Origin: Caldilinea sp. CFX5
GTDB lineage: Bacteria > Chloroflexota > Anaerolineae > Caldilineales > Caldilineaceae
Assembly: GCA_021405325.1 (NCBI GenBank)
Contig: QWII01000105.1
Coordinates: forward strand, 1 to 34,384
Direction of reading: 5' to 3'
Length of the DNA stretch: 34,384 nt
Both the position numbers and the translations under genes were made by a program. Under the pieces are notes generated by a model. That model ran no database searches. It saw nothing but the letters and a program-made list of their open reading frames with translations, and was not told where the DNA came from. This document shows positions 14,529 through 22,361 of this stretch, piece after piece. The stretch's first letter is position 1, and each line of letters begins with the position of its first letter.

Positions 14529-15935
14529 TTATGCGGCGCGTTGTGGTTGGGGCGAGATTTGTAGTGCGTGCGCCGGCGCTGCCGGGAGCGCCGCCGGCAA
14601 CTCGACGTAAATTCCTTCTTCCCGCTGCCGCCAGGTGACCGGGGCCGACTGGCCGAGAACGCGAATTGTTGTGTTGGGCGCAGCCTGCAAATTGGCGAGA
14701 ACAAATTGCGTAGTTGCCGGCGTGTCGAGCAAGGTGGCGTAGAGGCTCTCGCCTTTCTGGGTAAAGCGCACCTCAATGCCGGCGGGGGAGGCGCCCGCAC
14801 CATCAGTTTTGCCTTCGGCCACCTGCCACGGGCGGGTGTCAAAGAGGGCGTCGCCATTGACACTCAACCACTCACCCAGCCCTAACAAGCGTTCCAGTTG
14901 TAGCTGCGGGATCGTGCCATCGGCCATCGGCCCGATGTTGAGCAGTAGGTTGCCGTTTTTGCTGACAATGTCCACAAACGAGCGCACCAAATTTTCCACC
15001 GATTGATACTGCTCCGGCCCCTCCATCGCATTATAGCCAAAGGAAGCGCCGATGCCGCGGCACGATTCCCACTTCTTCGCCCGAATCTCGCTGAACGAGG
15101 TATACTCCGGCGTCTCAAAGTCAAAGTGGTTGTCACTGACAATGCCGTGGGCATCCATCTGGAATTTCTGCGTAAAGCGGTTGTTGACTAGCCCGTCCGG
15201 CATCTTGTTGTAATACTCGGCAAAGAGTTCATTCAAATTGGTCGCGCTGGGATAGGCGATGTCATTCCAGAGAATAGCCGTCTGATAGCGGTCGAACAAC
15301 TCGCGCCAGTGGGCGTTGGCATACGCGACATAGTCGGGGCGCTGGGGGACAGCCCGCTGCAAATCAGTGATATGGCGGACGATTTGCGGGTTGAAGGTCC
15401 AGTCGATGCCGCCGGAATAGTAGTAGGCCATGCGCAGATCCTGACCGCGCACGGCGTTGCCCAACTCACCCACCAGATCGCGCTTGACATGGTAGTTGCG
15501 AATAAAGGGGTTGGGCGTCTGACTGGGCCACATCAAAAAGCCGTCGTGGTGCTTGGTGGTCAAGACCACATAGCGGGCGTTAACCTGCTTAAAGAGTCGC
15601 GCCCAGGCATCAGGATCCCACTGTTCGACGGCCTGGTTAAAGATCGGCCCAAACTCGGCATAGTTGAAGCGGGGGCCATATTTCGCCCGGTGATAGGCCT
15701 GCGTCGGGCTGCCGTCGATGCGGTAGGAGTTCATATACCACTCGGCGTAGGGGTTGTTGGCAAACCACTTCTCCCAGGCGCCGCTGGCCAGGATTTCGCT
15801 CAACTCGCCGGCATTGGGCGCAAAGGCCGGCACCGAGTAGAGACCCCAGTGGATAAAGATGCCTAGTTTGGCATTGTGAAACCAGTCGGGAACCTGGTGT
15901 TGGGAGACGGAGGCAAAGGTTGGTTCAAAAGACAT
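14529..15935 (-). CDS. Alpha-L-fucosidase, glycoside hydrolase family 29
   Basis: A 468-residue GH29 enzyme that releases L-fucose with retention. Key segments: WFHNAKLGIFIHWG (18-31), YVVLTTKHHDGF (122-133), YYYSGGIDW (171-179), and the nucleophile Asp225 in ILWNDIAYP. The SKNGNLLLNIGPMADGTIP segment, a strong GH29 hallmark, ends the catalytic domain. A small beta domain (about 375-460) closes the protein. I see no signal peptide, so it probably acts on imported oligosaccharides. The start is supported by AAGGAG 6 bases upstream. It lies downstream of an MFS transporter on the same strand, across a spacer with repeats. The acid/base residue cannot be assigned by eye. Confidence 0.93.
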   Translation of the reverse strand: MSFEPTFASVSQHQVPDWFHNAKLGIFIHWGLYSVPAFAPNAGELSEILASGAWEKWFANNPYAEWYMNSYRIDGSPTQAYHRAKYGPRFNYAEFGPIFNQAVEQWDPDAWARLFKQVNARYVVLTTKHHDGFLMWPSQTPNPFIRNYHVKRDLVGELGNAVRGQDLRMAYYYSGGIDWTFNPQIVRHITDLQRAVPQRPDYVAYANAHWRELFDRYQTAILWNDIAYPSATNLNELFAEYYNKMPDGLVNNRFTQKFQMDAHGIVSDNHFDFETPEYTSFSEIRAKKWESCRGIGASFGYNAMEGPEQYQSVENLVRSFVDIVSKNGNLLLNIGPMADGTIPQLQLERLLGLGEWLSVNGDALFDTRPWQVAEGKTDGAGASPAGIEVRFTQKGESLYATLLDTPATTQFVLANLQAAPNTTIRVLGQSAPVTWRQREEGIYVELPAALPAAPAHALQISPQPQRAA

Positions 15936-15952
15936 AGATTACTCCTTGATAG

Positions 15953-16059
15953 GTGACAAGGTGACAAGGTGACAAGGTGAATCGCCTATAGCGAGGAGTT
16001 TGCGCCCGGTGGGCGCCCGCCGTGTACGACTCAGCTTCGCACGCCCACGTGCGAACTCC
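15953..16059. repeat. Octamer array plus nested hairpins
   Basis: GTGACAAG is repeated three times head to tail (15953-15976). Next to it, GGAGTT (15995-16000) and AACTCC (16054-16059) enclose two perfect hairpins: GCGCCC/GGGCGC (16002-16016) and TTCGCACG/CGTGCGAA (16036-16055). The nested layout resembles other palindromic elements here. It lies between the MFS and fucosidase genes. Confidence 0.65.
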
Positions 16060-16073
16060 CCTTGGGTAAATTG

Positions 16074-17363
16074 CTACCCTTGATAAATCTCACGAGGTTG
16101 ACGCGGTTCGCTCACCCAAAACAGCAAAAGCAGTGCGCCCAGACCGGCACAGAGCGCGGCGACCAGAAAGAGCAGGCTGAAACCGCCCGTCAACGTCGCC
16201 AGCCAGCCGCCAAAGATCGGCGCCAGGGCCAGCGTCGGCGCCAGCAGGGTATTGGTCAGGCCGATATAGGTCGGGCGATCTTCGGGTGCGCAAAATTCGA
16301 GAATAATATTGAGGCTGGAGGTCTGCTCGGCAGAGACAGCCGCGCCCAGGAGGAAAAAGACCACCGCCAGCCAAGTGGAGCTGGTCGCCAACCAGGCGGT
16401 GAGTGCCGCCAACATCAGTAACACGGCCCCGCTGATCAAGACCAATTTGTGGCCTTTGCGGTCGGCCACTGTGCCCCAGATCAACCCTAGAATCGCCTGA
16501 CTGGCGACCAACATAGCGGTGAGAAAGCCCACCGTGGCGCCCTCCACCTGAAAGCGCTCAATGCCATAGAGCATATAAAAGCCGCTGGCCATGGTCCCCA
16601 GCACCGCCACCGTGCGACTGAGGAGAAAGCGGGCATAGTTATGGTCGCGGCGCAACAACGTCGGCAACTGTTGCAAGTAAGTGAACAAGGAGACCCGCGC
16701 TTTCACTGTTGTACTGGGCGGTTCACGAGTCAGCGCCAGGCCGCCCCAGGAGACCATCATAAAGAAAAAGCCGACCAGAAAGAGGATGACAAAATTTTGC
16801 GGATAGGCAAAACTGCCCAGCACATAGCCGACAAAGGAGGCGCCGGCGATGGCAGTCAACGCGCCCAGCCCATGCCCCAACCCCGACCAGATGCCGCGGC
16901 GGTGGGTGGGGATGACTTTGGCGATCATGTCATACCAGGGCGGCGTACCAATCCCCAGCGAAAAGGCTGAATAGGCCAGAAAGACAAAGAAGAGCGCCAA
17001 CGCCAGCCCCGGCGCCGACTCGGCAAAGAGCCAGATCGACAGACCGATGAGCAGATAACCGCCCCGCTCCCCGGCGCCGCCGATCAACATGACAAAGGGC
17101 TTTTTATACCGCAGCCGTTCCGAAAAGTTGGCAATCAACAACTGGGGCAAACTACCACCCAGGCTGTAAATCGCCGGGATTAGACCGATCACCACCTTGG
17201 AATCGGTCAGGTGGCTGAGAAGAACTGGCATCACCGTTTCGCGCGAGATCATGCTGATGCCCAACATGATAAAGACAATATCCCACAGGTTGACCACAAA
17301 ATTCCAACGCGCATTGGTATCTTGCTCCGTTTCCGCCACCTGCCCAACCGTCGCTTCAGCCAT
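16074..17363 (-). CDS. Major facilitator superfamily transporter
   Basis: A 429-residue protein with about twelve hydrophobic segments arranged 6+6, starting with a short acidic cytosolic tail. A GGSLPQLLIANFSERLRYKKP stretch follows helix 2 as the loop 2-3 motif. A second-half GLIWGTVADRKGHK motif is the equivalent after helix 8. Substrate is unknown. Lying directly before the GH29 gene on the same strand, it could import fucosylated or other sugars, but this rests on context only. ATG 17363 is preferred over TTG 17366; the ribosome binding site is weak. Confidence 0.85.
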   Translation of the reverse strand: MAEATVGQVAETEQDTNARWNFVVNLWDIVFIMLGISMISRETVMPVLLSHLTDSKVVIGLIPAIYSLGGSLPQLLIANFSERLRYKKPFVMLIGGAGERGGYLLIGLSIWLFAESAPGLALALFFVFLAYSAFSLGIGTPPWYDMIAKVIPTHRRGIWSGLGHGLGALTAIAGASFVGYVLGSFAYPQNFVILFLVGFFFMMVSWGGLALTREPPSTTVKARVSLFTYLQQLPTLLRRDHNYARFLLSRTVAVLGTMASGFYMLYGIERFQVEGATVGFLTAMLVASQAILGLIWGTVADRKGHKLVLISGAVLLMLAALTAWLATSSTWLAVVFFLLGAAVSAEQTSSLNIILEFCAPEDRPTYIGLTNTLLAPTLALAPIFGGWLATLTGGFSLLFLVAALCAGLGALLLLFWVSEPRQPREIYQG

Positions 17364-17402
17364 CAATTGTCATCTTTCATTGCCGTTTTTTATTGATATT
17401 TG

Positions 17403-17476
17403 TAGGTAACACGGCTAGGGAGGAACACGGCTTCTTTTTAATTTTCATCGCTGTTTTTCCCTAGCCATGTTACCTA
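17403..17476. mobile_element. Small MITE-like element with 19-bp ends
   Basis: TAGGTAACACGGCTAGGGA (17403-17421) and its complement (17458-17476) match at 18 of 19 positions. The 36-base AT-rich middle has no coding capacity. It is in the gap between the haloperoxidase and MFS genes. Confidence 0.6.
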
Positions 17477-17544
17477 TCAGTACACCGCAGCGCAGCCGCA
17501 ATAGCAGTAGACTGACTCTGGACTACGCGACTGCGGACTACGGA

Positions 17545-18897
17545 CTATGGTTTTTTGAATTGCAACGCCACCACCTGTTGCCCGATACAGCGCCCCTGTT
17601 CCAGCCCGCTCTCAATCGCGTCGCGAAAGTGAATGCCGCCATAGAGCCGTGAGAGCGCCGCTTCATTCGCCATTGCCCAGAAGGAAGTGTAAGAGCGCGG
17701 CAAAAAGCCGCGCCGCTCATTGGTGCGATCGGTAAATGCCACCTGGCGGCCAAAGAGGCTGGTCAACACTTCCGCCACCGCCCCCGCTTGCACCGAATGA
17801 CCGGACGTATACTCCGGGAAGGGCGGCGTGACGACCGGGTCGGTGATCGTCGGCGTATTCCAGAGCGGGTCGATCAACAGTTGGATATAGCTAATGGGCC
17901 GGATCCGGCTGTATTGATATTTGGTCTGCCAGCACCCGATAAAGGCGTCGGCGACGGCAATACCCACTTTGGCATACACTTCTGCTGCCAGCCCTAGGCT
18001 GGCAGCCTCCTGTTGCAAAAGCTGGTTGACAATCGCCAGGGAATGGCCCGGCGGCGTCGGCGTGCGCCCCGGATCATCAGCCCAGTAGAGAGCAATGATG
18101 CGCTGTTCCGGCGTGAGCAAACGCACTGTATTATACACTTCTTGCGCCTGCTGGTAAAATGGCGAATCGATTTCTTCCGAGTAAGGTAGCGGCGGTTTGG
18201 CCGCACAAGGTTGCTCATCCGCTAAAACAAAGGGGCGATTCTCTCCCCACTGCGGTTGGAGCGGCGTTGTGACAAAAGCCGGTGCGGTCGGTTGCCAGAA
18301 CCCCGGCCCATGCGTCAGCTTATAATCGGTTGCGAAATTGTGCAATTGCCCTTCGTGACCGCCGTCGGTCATGGCCCAGGCGTGAATCGCCGCTGCCAGG
18401 ACGCGACCGTATTGCACGGAACGGGCAACGGTGCCGGCCTCAACGGTTGATTGGTAGGTCAACGTCAGTTGGCTTTCCAGCAGGGCAATGGCCGCTTTGT
18501 TGTCGGCAGACGTATTGCTAAAGAGCGCGCGCGTGATCGTCGCCAGGGCGCTGTTCGCCACCAACGGCCAGTGGTACTGCTGGCCGGCTGCCGGTTTGGG
18601 CAGCGCCGTCAACCCATTGAGTTGCCCCACCAATGATTGGTAGTCGGACTCACCCCAGACAACGGCTTCATACAAGGTGACACCGGCATAGCCGACGGCG
18701 CGCGCCGCCACCGGCGGCGTAAACCCTTCGGTGTTTTGTAACAACTGGGTGTAGAAGGTAAACCAGGCAGTCGCCACCAGGGCATCCGCCGGCGCGGCTT
18801 TTGCCGGTTGGGCGTTGGTCAAGGTCGCTGCGGTCAGGAGCGTCAAACTAAGGAGTAGGTTGACGAAGAACTTCCATGTGCGCGGTTGTGAGGCCAT
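17545..18897 (-). CDS. Exported vanadium-dependent haloperoxidase/PAP2-superfamily protein
   Basis: A 450-residue protein with a signal peptide (about 1-35, cleavage near AKAAPA). The vanadate or phosphate pocket of the VHPO/PAP2 fold is complete: Lys326 and Arg333 in KYQYSRIRP, Ser365-Gly-His367 in EYTSGHSVQAGA, Arg417 and His423 in RLYGGIHFRDA. Length fits bacterial VHPO-like proteins. Whether it oxidises halides or acts as a phosphatase cannot be told from sequence. Start chosen at 18897 because GGGGGAGAG precedes it and the signal peptide begins there; ATG 18933 is possible but adds an untypical tail. It sits between a sugar-binding protein and an MFS transporter on the same strand. Confidence 0.88.
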   Translation of the reverse strand: MASQPRTWKFFVNLLLSLTLLTAATLTNAQPAKAAPADALVATAWFTFYTQLLQNTEGFTPPVAARAVGYAGVTLYEAVVWGESDYQSLVGQLNGLTALPKPAAGQQYHWPLVANSALATITRALFSNTSADNKAAIALLESQLTLTYQSTVEAGTVARSVQYGRVLAAAIHAWAMTDGGHEGQLHNFATDYKLTHGPGFWQPTAPAFVTTPLQPQWGENRPFVLADEQPCAAKPPLPYSEEIDSPFYQQAQEVYNTVRLLTPEQRIIALYWADDPGRTPTPPGHSLAIVNQLLQQEAASLGLAAEVYAKVGIAVADAFIGCWQTKYQYSRIRPISYIQLLIDPLWNTPTITDPVVTPPFPEYTSGHSVQAGAVAEVLTSLFGRQVAFTDRTNERRGFLPRSYTSFWAMANEAALSRLYGGIHFRDAIESGLEQGRCIGQQVVALQFKKP

Positions 18898-19011
18898 CTC
18901 TCCCCCTCTCATTGGTATCGGTGAATTGTACAATTATTTGGGCAAGGGTTCGTAAAGAAAATCCTTTTCTGTGATTTCGACGAGCGCAGTCGAGTCGTCA
19001 TCTTGTCAGCC

Positions 19012-20349
19012 TTACGCCGGGTTATTCTTCGCCAGCACCGGTTGCAAATCCTCGGTGATCTTGGCAACGGCGGTCGGAATGTCCATCTCACCCAGGACGA
19101 CCAGGTCCCAGGTCTGGCCGGCGACTTGCGTGATTTCCGGGCCGTTGACCGTGTCCAGCACATCATGGACGGCATAGGAGGTCAAGATTTCCAGCACAAC
19201 CTTGGCGCTCGGCGGGACATTGGGCGAGGCAAAGTAGGAATCCCACGCCGAAATGCGCGACGGACTGCCGCGACCGGTGGAGCCCCACATAAAGATCTGG
19301 CCTTCCGTGGAGAGATAGGCGTTCTCATAGATCCAGGCTTTGTCGGGCGCCTTGGAATCCTTGGTGATGGCGTAACCGCTGCCCATGCTGGACGTGGTCT
19401 GCGCCTTGGGGCCTTTGGGCCAGTGCCAGAGATCCCACTTAAACTTGGCGTCCTTGGTCAACACCGGCGTGTACCAAGTGCCCTGTTGGAACATCGCCAC
19501 GCGCCCGGCCACAAAGCCACCCCAGCCGCCGCCAAAGGTGTCTTCGGCTGGCGTCGGCGTCACCCCATGCTCGTACATAAAGCTCAGCCACCAGGTCAGC
19601 GCTTCAATCGCTTCCGGCGTATTGAGGTGGCACGCATTCTCTTCCGGTTCGTTCCAGAACTTGGCGCCCCAGGGGTAGAGATAGGTAGCGTTCATGGCGC
19701 CATCGGGCGCGGGCAGGCCGGCATAGCCATAAACCTTCGCCGGGCCTTCGCCTTTGGTCAACTTGATCGCCGCATCCAGCAGGTCATCCATTGTCCAGTC
19801 AGCAGTCGGGTGGGCAACGCCGGCTTCGTCAAACATATCGACGTTCCAGTAGAGCAGCAACGGGCCTTCGTCGTAGGGGATCACATAGAGGTCGCCTTCT
19901 TTCTTGTAGGAGACCAGCGAAGGCGCCGTGAAGTCATCCAGGTTGAAATCGGCCTGGACATCAATGTAGGGCTGGTGGTTGATAAAGGCGCCTTGCGCAA
20001 TGAACTGTTGCGCCCAAGCAAACTGGCAGTACATGATGTCGGGCAGGGTATTGGCCGCCGCCTGCGTCATATACTTGTTGCGGAACTCGTCCCAAGGGAT
20101 ATTTTCACCAATAACATTCAGCTCCGGATGCTGCGCATTGAACTGCTTGTCAAAGGCTTCTTGTGTGGGCCAGAACGAAGCGGCCCAGGCATGGGCTACA
20201 CGAATATCCGTCTTGGCGCTACCAGGCGCCGCCCCTTCGCTGCTGCCGGCGCCCGGGGCCGCCGGTGTACAGGCCGCCAGAACAGCGCCGCCGGCGGCAA
20301 TGGCGGATAAGTGCAAAAACTTACGACGCGAAAGACCAACAGCTTGCAT
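19012..20349 (-). CDS. ABC transporter extracellular solute-binding lipoprotein (sugar type)
   Basis: A 445-residue family 1 solute-binding protein. The N-terminus has a Tat-like SRRKFL motif (7-12) followed by a hydrophobic run and the lipobox LAAC with Cys27, so the mature form is a membrane-tethered lipoprotein. Typical features are VAHAWAASFWPTQEAFDKQF, the YVIPYDEGPLLLYWNVDMFDEAG block (sugar-binding family hallmark), a WTMDDLLDAA segment and MGSGYAITKDSKAPDKAW. It should bind mono- or oligosaccharides for import. No permease or ATPase is in the window, so it must work with distant partners. AAGGAG 8 bases before ATG 20349 fixes the start. A longer frame runs upstream into a palindromic element and is unlikely to be coding. 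Confidence 0.9.
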   Translation of the reverse strand: MQAVGLSRRKFLHLSAIAAGGAVLAACTPAAPGAGSSEGAAPGSAKTDIRVAHAWAASFWPTQEAFDKQFNAQHPELNVIGENIPWDEFRNKYMTQAAANTLPDIMYCQFAWAQQFIAQGAFINHQPYIDVQADFNLDDFTAPSLVSYKKEGDLYVIPYDEGPLLLYWNVDMFDEAGVAHPTADWTMDDLLDAAIKLTKGEGPAKVYGYAGLPAPDGAMNATYLYPWGAKFWNEPEENACHLNTPEAIEALTWWLSFMYEHGVTPTPAEDTFGGGWGGFVAGRVAMFQQGTWYTPVLTKDAKFKWDLWHWPKGPKAQTTSSMGSGYAITKDSKAPDKAWIYENAYLSTEGQIFMWGSTGRGSPSRISAWDSYFASPNVPPSAKVVLEILTSYAVHDVLDTVNGPEITQVAGQTWDLVVLGEMDIPTAVAKITEDLQPVLAKNNPA

Positions 20350-20370
20350 AGCTTCTTCTCCTTGATTACG

Positions 20371-20457
20371 ATAGGAGTTACGCAGTTGGACAAGACCTGT
20401 CAGGTTTGCGAAACCTGACAGGTCTCTGGTAGCGCCCGTCAACTGCGTAACTCCTAT
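20371..20457. mobile_element. MITE-like nested palindrome with 18-bp perfect ends
   Basis: Ends ATAGGAGTTACGCAGTTG (20371-20388) and its perfect complement (20440-20457). A perfect inner 15-bp palindrome (20393-20407 and 20411-20425) contains ACCTGTCAGG. ACG flanks both sides (20368-20370, 20458-20460), a possible 3-bp target duplication. The end resembles that of the 30781 element (ATAGGACTTACGCA). It lies 21 bases upstream of the solute-binding protein start. Confidence 0.8.
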
Positions 20458-20574
20458 ACGAATGACAGGCCGCCTACGACCAAAAGCCCAGCGCGCTTCT
20501 GTTTGCTTACATGAAAGGGGAACCGGCAAAATTTTTCGGCAATGCTTGGGTAGCCTTGTTAAAAATCCACTCTT

Positions 20575-21978
20575 CTACTCGCGGATCAACCAACCCAGCA
20601 CCGTCGCCAGCACCGCCACGCCGACATAGAGCCAAAGGACAAATTGATAGGCGGCAATCGGTGCGGTCACCAGGCTGAGTTGTTGTTGCAAGAGGACACC
20701 GGCCACCGCCACGCCCAGAATCTGGCCGGCAAAGCGGATCATGCTGTAGAGACCGGCCGCGGCCCCGGCTTCGTGATCGGCCACTTCTTGCATGGACGAG
20801 CGATGAAGCGGCGCTAGCGACAGGCCAATCGTCAGACCATGTGCGCCGGAGAGGATGTAAAGCCACCAGATGGGCGTCGCCGCATCGGCCAGGGCCAACA
20901 GCACGAGAATGAGGATCATGCCCCCCATACTGATCACAATCGGCCAGCGGCTACCCCAGCGGTCGGCCACCTGCCCGCCGGCCTGCGAGGTAAGAAAGAG
21001 CATCCCGGCTTGCAGGGCCAGGGCAATGCCGATGGCGCTGGCGTTCAGGCCATGAATGTCAGTGAGATAGAGCGGCAACAGAAAGCTGCTGCTGCTCATA
21101 ATAAACATGCGCAGACCGGCGCAGACCGAAGCGGCGGTAAAGGTGAGGTTGCTAAAGACGCGCAGATTCATATAGGGGTTGACGCGCCGGCGCTCCCAGC
21201 GAATAAACATCACCAGCAGAAGGACGCACACAGTCAGGAGGCGCCAGTCATGCAACCCTTCCACGCCGGTGATTGGTCGGCTGGAAGTGAAGAAGAGGAG
21301 CGCCGCCAGCGCACCGCTCAACAAGATGACGCCCGGCCAGTCAAAGCGGCGCAGAAAATCGGGCGTTGCGCGCTGGTTGTCCGTCACCGGGATGCTGTAC
21401 TGAACCACCACCAGCGCCACCAGACCCACCACCATAATGATGGGATAGACGGCGCGCCAGCCATAGGCGTCGATCAGCAGCCCGCTGAAATAGGGAAAGA
21501 CTAATCCGGAAAGGGGGACAATCGAATTCCAAGCGCCCATGATCTTTCCCCGCTCCCCCGGCGGAAACCACTGGGCAATCAAGGCAATGCTCAACGGCAC
21601 AAAGCCCGCCGTCCCGATCCCTTGAATTGCCCGCCCAATCATATACCAGGTCAACGAAGGAGCCAGCAAGAGGATGCTCGTGCCGATGAGAAAAACGGCA
21701 ATGCCGAAGAGCAACAACCGGCGCTTACCCAACTCATCCCCCAGCCGGCCATAGAGCGGCATCAAGGTCATAAAGGGCAGCGAATAGATCATCGACGCCC
21801 AGGCCGTGGTATCGGCGTCCAGACCAAAGCTGGTGCGCACGGTCGGCAAGGCGACGCCAAAGGTATGATGATCCATGCCCACCATCAACGAAGGCGCCAT
21901 GACGCCAATCAACACAGCAACGTTGGGTGAGACGCCGCTGCGCAAGCGGGCTGTGAGCGATTTGGGAAAGGTTTGCAT
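20575..21978 (-). CDS. MFS transporter, DHA2-like drug/solute antiporter
   Basis: A 467-residue membrane protein with about fourteen hydrophobic segments. After helix 1 it has MVGMDHHTFGVALPTVRTSFG, the DHA-type motif region usually read as LDxTIVNVALP. The loop 2-3 motif GRLGDELGKRRLL and GRAIQGIGTAGFVPLSIALI (motif C-like) follow. The second half carries GGQVADRWGSRWP. The family exports drugs or small metabolites using the proton gradient. The usual Asp in motif D1 is present, but the following residues are HHT. Substrate unknown. No convincing ribosome binding site precedes ATG 21978. Confidence 0.87.
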   Translation of the reverse strand: MQTFPKSLTARLRSGVSPNVAVLIGVMAPSLMVGMDHHTFGVALPTVRTSFGLDADTTAWASMIYSLPFMTLMPLYGRLGDELGKRRLLLFGIAVFLIGTSILLLAPSLTWYMIGRAIQGIGTAGFVPLSIALIAQWFPPGERGKIMGAWNSIVPLSGLVFPYFSGLLIDAYGWRAVYPIIMVVGLVALVVVQYSIPVTDNQRATPDFLRRFDWPGVILLSGALAALLFFTSSRPITGVEGLHDWRLLTVCVLLLVMFIRWERRRVNPYMNLRVFSNLTFTAASVCAGLRMFIMSSSSFLLPLYLTDIHGLNASAIGIALALQAGMLFLTSQAGGQVADRWGSRWPIVISMGGMILILVLLALADAATPIWWLYILSGAHGLTIGLSLAPLHRSSMQEVADHEAGAAAGLYSMIRFAGQILGVAVAGVLLQQQLSLVTAPIAAYQFVLWLYVGVAVLATVLGWLIRE

Positions 21979-22361
21979 AAGAGGCAGCCTTGTCTAGTTA
22001 TCAGGAAAGAGGTTAGGTGATTGGGTCATTCAGCGACTGGTGTCACAGGGAATCATCCATTGGCCCAATCATCGCATCACCCTCACCCCGCCATCGTAAC
22101 ATGGGGCGCAATTCATGTCAATGACTGCTTACGAATTTTCATAAATGGATGCTCTGATTATAATTCAACATCTGTTGATCAATGGGGCCGTCTGTCAAAT
22201 GGCGGCAGACGCCGGCAGTTTTCCAGGTCGGATAACGCCGGCCATTTGTGTGCAATAGATGTTCAGAGAATGTTTATAACACCGAGCAAACAAGGAGTGA
22301 CGCCCTGCCCGCTGAGGGCTTGATCCTGGTAACACAATCCTATTGGATATTGGAGCATTTT
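21979..22361. other. 383-base divergent intergenic region with small inverted repeats
   Basis: No gene. It contains an 8-bp inverted repeat TGATTGGG/CCCAATCA (22018-22025 and 22064-22071), the promoter listed next, and in the leader of the GH2 gene CAAATGGC/GCCATTTG (22196-22203 and 22241-22248), which could fold in the transcript. Reading frames that extend the GH2 protein upstream lack a start with a ribosome binding site. Confidence 0.5.
22136..22164 (+). promoter_or_regulatory. Probable promoter of the GH2 gene
   Basis: TTTTCA (22136-22141), a 17-base spacer, and a perfect TATAAT (22159-22164). The -35 is weak. The leader would be about 190 bases. Confidence 0.45.

Noticed and set aside
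19003..20310. 435-codon plus-strand frame opposite the solute-binding protein gene
   Set aside because: It is the antisense of a clearly recognised gene, has no ribosome binding site, and encodes an Arg/Gly-rich unrecognisable product.
20350..20529. Longer solute-binding protein starting at 20529
   Set aside because: The extension is translated through the palindromic element and would bury the lipoprotein signal; ATG 20349 has AAGGAG.
22248..22361. Longer GH2 protein starting at 22248
   Set aside because: The extra residues do not fit the GH2 N-terminus and overlap the leader palindrome. ATG 22362 has a ribosome binding site.
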